Assembly: GCA_037176725.1 (NCBI GenBank)
Contig: JAZBRS010000013.1
Span: forward strand, 10,977,001-11,041,000
Direction: 5' to 3'
Source of the DNA: Posidonia oceanica
Taxonomy: Eukaryota > Streptophyta > Magnoliopsida > Alismatales > Posidoniaceae
DNA length: 64,000 bases
This document shows positions 1 to 9,222 of the stretch, piece by piece (within the stretch, counting starts at the first letter, position 1; every line of letters starts with the position of its first letter). The notes beneath the pieces are model-generated. The model was not told the origin of the DNA, did no database searches, and worked only from the letters and a program-made list of their open reading frames with translations. The position numbers and the translations under genes are program-made.

Positions 1-2669
1 GGCGATCAGCGGAGGACGGTGTGGCCTGGAACACGCCGGAGCGCTCACCGGAGTTCTGCAGAAGCTCAGGAGCTTGGTCCGGCCATTCGACGCAGCGGAG
101 CTGCGTTCCGAAGACCGGAGGAGACTCCTGGCGTCCGTGCGGAGCTGAGGGAGTCACCGGGGCAACGTTCTACTGGCCGGAGCGCCGTAAAGGCCGAAGG
201 TCTGCGCCGGAGAAGACGACCGGAGCAGCGAACGGCGACGGAGCAGGAGGACTGGAAACGCTAATCTAAAGGGCGGAGAAGCACCGCGGGAAGAAAAGAA
301 GACTAAGGGAAGAAGATTTTACCTGATTCCGCGTCTAAGGAGTCCTCCCGACCTCAGCAGTTTCAGCAGCCATCGGTGGAGGTCGTCCGGTCGCTGCGGG
401 CGTCGCCGGCTGCTTGCGAGGGCTGGAGCTGCTTCAGAATGGTCCTCCGGTACTTCCCAGCTGGTTGGATGGAAGCTCCAGAGCTCGGAGGGAAATCCGG
501 CACTCTGTGGGTTCAGAGAAACAGCCGGGAGTCGGGGGGTGTCTGCTGCTCGTCTAGTTGGATGGAATCCTCCGGGAGTTTGCTGGAGGTCCGGGGAGTG
601 GTTCTGGATTGCTGGATGGGATTTCTGGAGTGTGTGGAGAAGATTTGGAGTTCGAACGATCTTCTGGTCAGTGGAGACGGCAGGTGTTTGTAGTGGCATT
701 CTCGATCTGTGGTGAGGGAGAGGGCTGAAGGTCGGGTGCTCCTGGGAGGTGGTGTTTTGGTGATTATCAGGGAGAGTTTTGGGACGAAATGGAGGCCCGT
801 GGTGAAGGCAATTTTGGGACGAGAAGTGATGGGTTCTGTTCGTTTTCTGTGGGTGATCTGGTGGTGTTTTAGTGGTGGAATGGCCAGGAAATGGTGGAGG
901 GAGAAGGCTGGGTTGCTGGGTGAGTTTAGGGGATCAATTCGGAGAAGCTCTGAGGTCGGGAAGGGTGCTGGCTTGTTGGAAGAGCCGGGGGTACTGTGCG
1001 GAGCGGGAGGGAAGGAGGAAGAAGGGAGCTGTAGCCGTGGGCCGGGCCGCGGTTTGAAAAAAAGAAAAAAAAGGAAAAAAAAGGAAATGGGCTGACGGGC
1101 CCAGCAAAGAGAAAAGAGAAAATGAAAATGAGAAGGAAGAAAGAAAGAGAGGAAAGGAAAAGAAATAAAATAAAAAAAATAAATTAAAAATAAGTAAAAA
1201 TATTAGAAAGGTTGTGCTGTGAGTTAGGATTTTAATTAGGTTTTTTAATGACTGTTTTGGGGTTAATTAGTGTGTTTTGTGCTTGATTAGGGTTTTAGGG
1301 TTTTGTTTTGTTCTTAATTTGTTTTCCATTTGATTAAGTGTTTGCTAAATCTTTTAAATTGTTTTGTTAACTGTGTTTTTCTTGTTAAGCATTTTAGGAT
1401 GTTAATTAGGATTTTTAGGATTTATTTTGGGCTAATTAGGATGGGTTATGGGCTTTTAATTTTAGTCTTTTAGGTTTTTTCCTTCCTAAGTCTTTTGAAC
1501 TAGGTTTTTAATTTTTATTTGTGGATTTTCTTGATGTTTTTTAATTGGGTTTCTCTGGTTTGATGGAGCATTTTTAAATCTTTTTGACGTGTTTTTCATT
1601 TTCTTTTTAATCAAGTTCTTAGGTTGTTTTTTTTTTTTTAGGTTTGTTAAGTTAGGCTTTTTCTTTCATTAATTATTTATCCTAATGTTTTTGATTGTTT
1701 TACTTCTTTTTAGGGTTTGTTTTTTAATTCTTTTGATAGAGTTTTCACTTTAGGTTGCTTTTGATTTTATTTCAGTTTTTTCTTTGATTTTACAGTATTT
1801 TCTTTTAGTTTGTTTTGCATCTTTTAGTTTGCATGCTTGATTTTCTTTTTAGCTTGATTTAATTAGGTTTAAGTTTTTAATTGTTTGTTTAATGTTTTTA
1901 AATTGTTTTTCTTAGAGTTCTGATTTGTTTCTCTTATGTTTTGGAGTTTTACAGATTTTTAGGGCTTTTTATGGATTTTAGCAAAAGAGAGAAAAGGGAA
2001 AGAGGAGGAGGAAAGAAATGGGAAAAGGAGGGAAATAGAGGGAAAAGAGATAGGTTTGAGGGAAATGATTTTTAAAATTCAGGGAAAATGCTAAAAATAA
2101 AATAAAAATAAGAATAAGATAGAGAAGGGATAGAAGTACAAAGGAGGCCCACAGCCAAGCCAGAAAAAGGGCAAGAAGGGGATGAAAAGAGAGACGATAA
2201 TCAGGAGAGAGAGAGAGGAGAGAGAAAACGATAATCCCGGAAAGAGAAAACGATAATTTGGCCAAAAGGGGGGCTTAGAGGTCTCGGAAAGGGGTGAAAC
2301 TTGGCGGGTGCAGGGTCTAGGGTTTCTAGTCTTGGTCTCAGGGTTTTGGTTTGGTTTTGAGAAAGTTTTGGAGGGGTTTTGAGGCTTAGAAAAAGGGTAG
2401 TTTTGCCTAAGTTTCCTAGGATTTTTGGGAGGGGTTCTGGTTTGAAATTTTGTAGGCTTTTTGGTGGGTTTACTAAGTCATCAGGGGTGAGTTTTCCTAT
2501 GGATTTTGGTTAGTTTTCAGGTTCGGGAAAGGGGGGTAGTCTTAGGTCGAGTTTGGACTTGTTTTGAGGGGAAAGAAGGAGAGAGAGGCGTGGGTTTGAG
2601 TCTAGTCTTGGGTCCAGTAGCTACCAGAAGGTTCCAATCGATCCAGCCTGTCGAAATGGGGTGTCAACA
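1..2669 (-). repeat. 3' LTR of element 1, truncated by window edge
   Basis: This stretch aligns base for base with 17114-20105 apart from small differences and a ~325-bp block (about 18098-18420) missing here. It ends at 2669 with the sense-strand LTR start TGTTGACA, directly beside the PPT. From left to right it holds a GC-rich part (1-1050), a purine run (1050-1200), a T-rich part (1200-1980), a purine-rich stretch (1980-2250) and the sense-strand LTR start. ORFs in it are low-complexity and are not credible genes. Confidence 0.85.
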
Positions 2670-2682
2670 GATGCCCCTTCCT
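2670..2682 (-). other. Polypurine tract of element 1
   Basis: On the sense strand the 13 bases AGGAAGGGGCATC lie immediately before the 3' LTR start TGTTGACA. This is the expected place and composition for the plus-strand primer. The same GGGGCATC ending precedes the LTRs at 31399, 24335 and 54140. Confidence 0.75.
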
Positions 2683-3145
2683 GAGCGAGGCCAAGTGAAG
2701 CGAGGCCGCTGCTCAGGGTTGACGGGACACCCCATTTGACTGGCGAGAGCAGCGGGTTGCTATCGGCGTGAGCCACTTATTCGGCGGATGCGCCGAACGT
2801 CGTAGATCGTTGCCGCAGTGCAATGTGCAGGTGCGGATGGATGAAATGCCATGTATGCGATGCATGCTAATGCGGATGCGATGCAAAAGTTAGTGCTGAA
2901 GTTAGTACCGATGGGGAAGTCGAGACGACGCGGATGATGCTGGTGATGCCGATGACGCTGAAGAGGGGCGTTGCAGCGCGTCGCGGAGCTTGGTGGGAAG
3001 TCCAGACCTGCTACAGAAAGAAGGATAGCCAACGCTACAAAGGTGCGACGGGAGAGGTGGAGCCTTTCCCAGATGCGGAAGAATGCGGGGCTCCATCTTT
3101 TGGGATGAAGTCGCGCAGAGAAGGCAATAAGCTGTCGGACTCATC

Positions 3146-4560
3146 GACCGGATGAGTTTCGGATCATCAGCCGAGGGCGATAGTTTACGGTCCTATCAAC
3201 CGGAACGATAGTTTACAGTCCTATCAACTGGAACGATAGTTTACAGTCCTATCAACTGGAAGGTGCAGTTGTGAGTGATAGTTACTGGATATCAGCCGTA
3301 TAACATGGTTGCAAGTGATAGTTTTGGTTATCAGCCTAGGATGAGTTTTGGATCATCAGCCAGAGAATGATAGTTTACAGTCCTATCAACTGGAACGATA
3401 GTTAACAGTCCTATCAACTGGAAAGGGCAAACCATGAGTGATAGTTACTGGATATCAGCCGTATAACATAATTACGGGGGATAGTTTAGGTTATCAGCCT
3501 AGCGATAGTTTAGGTTATCAGCCTAGCGATAGTTTACGGTCCTATCAACCGGAAAGAGCAATTATGAGGGATAGTTACTGGATATCAGCCGTAAAACGCA
3601 AACCCGTGATAGTTTTGGATATCAGCCCAGGATGAGTTTTGGATCATCAGCCAGAGAATGATAGTTTACAGTCCTATCAACTGGAACGATAGTTTACAGT
3701 CCTATCAACTGGAAAAGGGGGTTTGCGAGTGATAGTTACTGGATATCAGCCGTGTATTGCAATTGCGAGTGATAGTTTAGGATATCAGCCTAGGATGAGT
3801 TTTGGATCATCAGCTAGAGAATGATAGTTTACGGTCCTATCAACCGGAAAGAGCAATTGCAAGGGATAGTTACTAGATATCAGCCGTATAACGTAATTGC
3901 CAGTGATAGTTTAGGTTATCAGCCTAGGATGAGTTTTGGATCATCAGCCAGAGAATGATAGTTTACAGTCCTATCAACTGGAAAGGGTAATTACAAGTGA
4001 CAGTTACTGGGTGTCAGCCGTATAACACAACTGCGGGCCAACCATGGATCGGCCGAGATGATAGTTTAGGTTATCAGCCTGAGAGCAGATAGTTTAGGAT
4101 ATCAGCCTGAGCAGATAGTTTAGGATATCAGCCTGAGAGCAGATAGTTTAGGATATCAGCCTGAGCAGATAGTTTAGGATATCAGCCTGAGAGCAGATAG
4201 TTTAGGATATCAGCCTGAGAGTGCTTGATTGTTTGATGATTGATTGATGAGTGATTGATTGCTTGATAAGAGGGGATGAGATAATGATGAGAGCTATTGC
4301 TAAAGAAGGGAGATGAGGTAATGATTAGAGCTATTGCTAAAGAAGGGGGTGAGATAATGATGAGATTGATTGCTAAAGAGGGGGATGAGATAATGATGAG
4401 ATTGATTGCTAAAAAGGGGGATGAGATAATGATGAGATTGCTTGATAAAAAGGTGATAAGATATCGGACTTATCGGCCGGCAAAGAGGGGATGAGATAAT
4501 GATGAGATTGATTGATTGAAAAAGGTGATAAGATATCAGACTTATCGGCCGGCAAAGAGG
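3146..4560 (-). repeat. Pseudoknot-like hairpin repeat array of element 1
   Basis: Dozens of short units, mostly 20-45 bp apart, lie here. On the plus strand they begin with GATAG, GATGAG, GATAAG or GACAG, and the complement of that start follows 9-12 bases later (CTATC, TCATC, CTTATC, TGTC). A second pairing joins the unit's loop to bases just 3' of the first stem: CAGT with ACTG (3207-3230), CGGT with ACCG (3528-3552), TAGG with CCTA (3480-3501), TCGG with CCGA (3151-3174). Sense-strand order is S1a, S2a, S1b, (A)AAC, S2b, the topology of an H-type pseudoknot. From 4230 to 4520 the array becomes ~36-bp repeats of GATGAGATAATGATGAGATTG type. No protein reading is plausible. It lies in the 3' noncoding part between the DUF7745-like ORF and the PPT. 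Confidence 0.75.
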
Positions 4561-4587
4561 AAGGTGGTGACATGGATGAGAAACCGC

Positions 4588-4632
4588 GGGGCATCTGAAA
4601 AGATGCCCCTGGTATCAGGATGATACCAGGGG
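4588..4632. repeat. Twin overlapping hairpins carrying GGGGCATC
   Basis: Hairpin A (4588-4609) has arms GGGGCATCT and AGATGCCCC around a GAAA loop. Hairpin B (4606-4632) has arms CCCCTGGTATCA and TGATACCAGGGG around a 3-base loop, a perfect 12-bp stem. They share the CCCC at 4606-4609, so only one can form fully at a time. Relatives occur at 31970-31996 and 33164-33191 in element 2 and near 51690-51733 in element 4. Confidence 0.8.
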
Positions 4633-5007
4633 TTGGTCGAAACGTCCCTGGCATCGAAAGGCGAAGGATGGACAAAACTGACGTGTTTGTCAAACGAGTA
4701 GTTTGGGGTACCAGCCCGATGAAGACTCAGCTGGGGATGTCCGGTAGCAAGATTTGATGACGCGGGTCCGCAGAGATCCTGGAGCCTGGGTCGTTTGCTG
4801 AGGACTTTCGTCACGCGGGCAACAAGTCGGGCCAGGGGCCTCCGGATGTGAGTGGCAGGGAGCATGGAATGCAATAATCAACTTTGAAATGTGAACAGCC
4901 AGCACAAAATGCTTTTGCATTGATAGAACTGTCGGTTACATGCCTGTGGCAGGCCAAAAGTACAGCACAACTTGAAAGGAAGACAGAGTGACAGCTGCAT
5001 GATGGCC
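4633..5007. other. Noncoding spacer downstream of DUF7745-like ORF
   Basis: This is unique spacer between the hairpins and the DUF7745-like stop codon. It carries one further GGTACCAGCC-type remnant near 4706-4720 and otherwise no structure I recognise. A similar spacer lies at 33200-33660 in element 2. Confidence 0.5.
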
Positions 5008-6294
5008 CTAGCTGATTCGAGCCTTCTTTGATTTTCCAGAGTCAGGGAACAAGGGACCGCTTGGCGGGACTTCGTCAATGGGCCAAAGGTCCTGGACTTC
5101 AGCGATGTACTCAGGAGTACACCCTACACCTCTTATAGCCGCGATGTCTGTTGATCGCACCCCATGCTGCATTAGGTTGGCCAGCTCCTTCGTCGGGGCA
5201 ATTGTACTGAGGGGATATTCTTGAAGGAGCCTAGGTGCTGTGCTGTCGACAAAGGCGTCTTGCTGGAAGCCGAACTGGCGCATGACTCTGATAGGGTGGT
5301 ATTCCACACCCACAGTGAATCCTGGTAGCACAACCAACCGCATGTCGCGCGTATTGAATAAGACAGTGAATGGTTCGGCCGCAGAAGGAATGATGCGCCA
5401 GGTTATTGTGTCATCTGTCAGTCCTGATAGCCTTTCGTGTTCTTCCTTGACACTCTTGACTGCCTTGGCATGGCCGCTGTTGCAGTAGGCCTCGAAAGCA
5501 TGTACTTGGGGGCGCAGAAGGTCTATCTCAGTGTGTGCGGCTAGCCAGACCTGAATGAGTGCTCCGCAACCATGGAAGTGGCGGCAGCGATGCGAGATGC
5601 GGTCCAGTCTGCGGTACGTCTCTGCCAGAACAACTGGTGCCAGATCTATCTGGCGGGCTACCACAGCGAGTGCTACTTCTGCGATTTCGACGGCCACTGT
5701 CGTCTTGCCATGAGTAAAGACCAGCTCGCCTAGGAAACGGGTAACAAACCCTCGGAGCCACAGCTCGTCTTCGAGTTCAGCGTGCTTTTCCACAATATCA
5801 TCAAAATACGCTAGGCAAAGCAGAGGCATGGGCCCGCTGGTGCAAATCAGTTTCTGCTGGCAACTTCGGGTAGAGAGGCCGGTCAGCTGTTTCAGGACTG
5901 CGATGTATCCGTCACGCCTCATGAAGATGGGTGGCCCCAGAATCTTGGAAAAGCCACAGATCCGGCGCACTTCTTCCAGTGTAGGTGTCAGTTCAGTTTT
6001 ACCGAAACGGAAGACGTGGTGTGCCGGCTTCCAGAACCGCACAGCAGCACACAGAAGATGGCGGCTTACTTCTACATCAGCAGCCTTTAGCAACTTGGTC
6101 AGAATGCCCCACAGGCGCAGCTTCTCACAGTCATCTTTGGTAAGCTTGCCGATCCATTCTCGCAAGATCTCAGAACAGTGTGTCGGGGTCACCAGAGTGG
6201 GGAAACCCATTGCGCAGATTGCAGAATGTAGGCAGACAGCTGTCACAAAATCTTCAGATACCTGTTGCCAAGACTGTGGATCATCAGATCTCAT
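5008..6294 (-). CDS. DUF7745 / plant-mobile-domain-like protein encoded by retrotransposon
   Basis: This is an uninterrupted 428-residue ORF from ATG at 6294 to a stop at 5008, placed after the integrase tail and before the 3' repeat arrays. Residues about 35-125 resemble the N-terminal half of plant DUF7745/plant mobile domain proteins: W-G-I followed by a helix, then RFWKPAHHVFRFG, then ELTPTLEEVRRICGF. The middle has VLAETYRRLDRISH and HGCGALIQVWLAAH, matching the family's AET-R-L and F-GC-LL--W pattern. The C-terminal third has GVEYHPIRVMRQFGFQQ, matching its Y-P--V-RQFG motif. The tail is basic (KSKKARIS), possibly a nuclear signal. PMD proteins are known both as host silencing factors (MAIN/MAIL1) and as passengers of transposons. 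The role here is unknown. The family call is from remembered motifs, not a search. Element 2 carries a broken copy at the same place, so the gene belongs to the element. Confidence 0.7.
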   Translation of the reverse strand: MRSDDPQSWQQVSEDFVTAVCLHSAICAMGFPTLVTPTHCSEILREWIGKLTKDDCEKLRLWGILTKLLKAADVEVSRHLLCAAVRFWKPAHHVFRFGKTELTPTLEEVRRICGFSKILGPPIFMRRDGYIAVLKQLTGLSTRSCQQKLICTSGPMPLLCLAYFDDIVEKHAELEDELWLRGFVTRFLGELVFTHGKTTVAVEIAEVALAVVARQIDLAPVVLAETYRRLDRISHRCRHFHGCGALIQVWLAAHTEIDLLRPQVHAFEAYCNSGHAKAVKSVKEEHERLSGLTDDTITWRIIPSAAEPFTVLFNTRDMRLVVLPGFTVGVEYHPIRVMRQFGFQQDAFVDSTAPRLLQEYPLSTIAPTKELANLMQHGVRSTDIAAIRGVGCTPEYIAEVQDLWPIDEVPPSGPLFPDSGKSKKARIS

Positions 6295-6299
6295 ATAGG

Positions 6300-7555
6300 C
6301 ACAAGACTATTATCGGAAAGCAGATTCTGAACCTGGTAAAAGCAATCCAACACACTCAACAGTAAACATTCAGACTATGGCAATTGAACATATGTAAGCA
6401 AAGAGATTCTGTTGATGCGGCGGGGATTGGCGGGATTCCCGGGTTGTCGCAGCCTGACGGTGCCAACGCGTGCTAAGTAGAAGTACTGTCTCAGCGCTGG
6501 AGTAAGCTTTTGCGGAGTAGAATGATCAGAAGGAGTGGAGATGACTAGAAAATGCGGATGCATGTGTGATTGGTGTAGTTTGCCCTCAGTATCGGGGTGC
6601 TTTGGTGTCTGCTGCATAAGAAAGGAGCGGTCCTTAGCTCACCTGACTCTACTCAGACTCCTGACTTGTTGGTGGCACTCTAGGAAAGGGTGTCGGTGAT
6701 GTTTGGTGGTGGTGTAGAGTGGACGGGCTCCATGCCAAACTCTCAAGGACTTACACTCGCTCCTACCTCTTCCTCCCCTTTTTATGTCGGTGTGCAGGGC
6801 TCTCCTCATTCCCATTTTGGAAATAAGGAGGACCTGGTCCGGGCTTTGACTCTTTTCTGGGGTAGGTGAGAGGTGCGGGGTTACCCTGCCTGCCTTTATT
6901 CTCTTCTTCTTTCTCTCTTTTTTTGGTGGGAATGGGGCCTTTGTCCCCCTCCCTTTCCTTTTCTATCATTCTCTTTTTGTTTTTTTTTTTTTGTTTTTTT
7001 TCTTTTTTCATTCTTTTTCTTTCTCTTTTCCTTCTTCCTTTCTTTTTTCTTTTCTTCCTCTTTTTTTTTGGCTTACAGATTTCCGCTGTCCCCTCCCTAG
7101 AGGAAGTGGGTGTTAGGGTTTTTCAGGTACCGACTTTTGGCTCTCTCTTTCTCTCTTTTCTTGCGCATCTAGGCTGAGATATGTACTGCTTTCTGACTAA
7201 TACCTAGCACTCTTCTAAAGGTGTAAGTCTTTAGGGGTTTGGGCATTTCGCCCGCTCTCATTGAGTAGTGGCTCCCTCACTAGCCAAGACATCTAAGTAG
7301 TATCAGGTGAAGTCGGGAGACTCCTTTCGCAGCAGGCAAGCACCTCCGGTTTTCATCACCGGGCAACTATGCAATGCATGATTTGATGAGGAATGTGAAT
7401 GGGATGAGCAGGGATGCACGGGAGTGCTGCAATGTCAGGAAATGTAGGAAATGGGATGAAGTAAAGTACGGAGGAGATAGAGCGAATAGAGATACAAAGA
7501 CATGCGGGTGGTGAAAAATATGAGAAGCGGGAGGAAGGATCCGCAATGGCTACTC
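6300..7555. other. Noncoding region between integrase tail and DUF7745-like ORF
   Basis: This region has no credible gene. It includes a long pyrimidine/T-rich run on the plus strand (about 6900-7080), so the transcript would be A/G-rich here. Frames through it are low-complexity. It corresponds to 34941-36580 of element 2, which has a similar T-rich run at 35930-36030, so it is a conserved part of the element and may act as an intergenic leader for the downstream ORF. Confidence 0.5.
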
Positions 7556-7559
7556 TCAG

Positions 7560-7632
7560 CTACTGATAGTACTTCTTGAGGTAGCACATGTTGACCGGCT
7601 CGAACTGCTCGACCTGGTCCATGTCCTCAAGA
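7560..7632 (-). pseudogene. Residual C-terminus of integrase (pol) in element 1
   Basis: The sense strand encodes a short tail ending in YLKKYYQ and a stop at 7560-7562. It matches the very end of pol in element 2 (36581-36653). It is all that remains of pol. Just upstream the sequence switches to one that matches element 2 near 40090, on the far side of pol. Confidence 0.75.
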
Positions 7633-7640
7633 GTTTCTGT

Positions 7641-9222
7641 ATCCTCGGTGCGCGGCCTCTGTTCTGATAACTTCTCCCGTCTGCTCTGCTGCTGATGACA
7701 CTTCCGCGTGTTCTGCCGACACTACTGAAGGCCTTACTGACTCTGCAACTGATACTGCTGATGGCTTTGCTACTGAAACTTCTGACAACTCTGTCACTGA
7801 TTCTGCTTTCTATTCTGTTGCCGTTGTTGTGTGATCTACTGGTGTCTCTTCTTCTGAATCTACTAACATGCTTGTGGAGGGCATATCGGACTGGCGGTTG
7901 ACTTGGATACTGCCGCCCCTTGCTATCCTGCCCGAATGAGGCATGTACTGCACGAGCCAACTAGACCCACCTTCGGGTTGAACGGTAATGAGCTCATCGG
8001 GTCTAGAGGAGTTCGGCATCCTTGAGCTTTCTTCCAGGGCCATGATGGAGGTGGAGCCCTCTCGCAGAGGATGATCCGTAACCACGGCTTTTCCTTTCCT
8101 TTCTGCGGCTTGGTGCTGTGCCAAGTCTTCTGCTATGGATTCGAGCTGTTCCTGGTAAAGCAGCTCCAGATCAGACATCCATGAATCGACTTGGGCCTCT
8201 ATTGTCCCTCCTTCTTCCTCATCTGAGGGTGAGTCGACATGGTAGGCACCGAGGGCATGTGGCACTGGCTCGGCTGCAAGATGGATTGATGTTCTTGGCA
8301 CTTGTATGGCCTAACTCACGGGCGCGTCTGATAGCGTTAGCCCTGGCAAGGGGGACCCAGATGGTCTAGTCAGAGGGATTGCAGATGGATATGCTGCCAG
8401 GGTGACTGCTGCTGTCAGAGGATGGGCAGAGGTGCTCTCTTGAAGGTTTGGGGGCCGGGAGGCTGAGATGCTCGGTTGGTTCTCCGTGACTGGTGCGGAT
8501 GATGAGGGCGCGGCCCCTGATGTCGTAGGATCTTGCCATGAAAGCCGCTGGTCTGCGGCAAGAGAAAGTGTGACTGACTGAACTGGCTGCACTGCTTGAG
8601 ATGCGGCTTCTGAAAAGGGCTGAGTTATGCTGCTGACTGGACTCAGTGATTGGCCCTCCTGAGAGGGTGACAGCTGTGCTGATGCGACAGCGGTTGCGGG
8701 TAGGCTGACTGACTGTGCTTGGATTGGTGCTGGTGATGCTGAAGTTGGCACTGATGACGCTGACAAGACTGTGGGAACATCAGAGACTGTCAAATCTGCC
8801 AAAGGCTCTACCAAGACTGCTGCTTCATGATCTGTGGAAGGAGTGGCCAGATAAACCGACTGATGTGCTGTTGAATTGGGCTGGCTTTCGCTGCAAGTCT
8901 GAACTGCCCCTGTTGTGCTAGACTGTTCCCCGTCCGAGTAGTAGTCCTCAACGCAGACCCAGTCCTCCTCCGGGGATGGAGAGGTTCGGCATGGCTCCGA
9001 CGGCACTATGGCTTGAACGGCGCTTGAACCCAGGATACCTGCGCTTGTAAAGTTAGCTAGGCTCCGAGGTATGATTATTCTCTGATTCTTCGCTTACGGG
9101 CGCTTGCCTTTATCGGTGTGAGGGTCGTACCCTAGACCCTCGTTGTCTCTTCGTTCTTCCGCCATGATTGGTTCGGCGATTCCCTGGCCATGTCGCCCGA
9201 GCGGTGTCCCTTTGACGTAGCC
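7641..9222 (-). pseudogene. Acidic/Ser-rich linker between protease and RT (element 1)
   Basis: This continues the gag-PR reading frame: after the TAG at 9220-9222 the frame stays open to a second TAG at 8311-8313, then to about 7810. The protein is rich in Ser, Ala, Pro and Glu, with a conserved acidic patch (EEDWVCVEDYYSDGEQ at about 8930-8970) that is also seen in element 2 (EEWVCIEDYYSDEEQ type, about 41230-41280). No enzymatic domain is visible. In Ogre elements the PR-RT interval can hold a spliced intron; I see no clear evidence for or against that here. Homology to element 2 stops at the pol deletion point. Confidence 0.6.

Noticed and set aside
3146..4225. CRISPR array
   Set aside because: Units are short, variable and lack unique spacers of constant length; the context is a plant retrotransposon.
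6866..7177. Phe/Leu-rich ORF of 103 codons
   Set aside because: It is read through a pyrimidine run antisense to the element and is pure low complexity.
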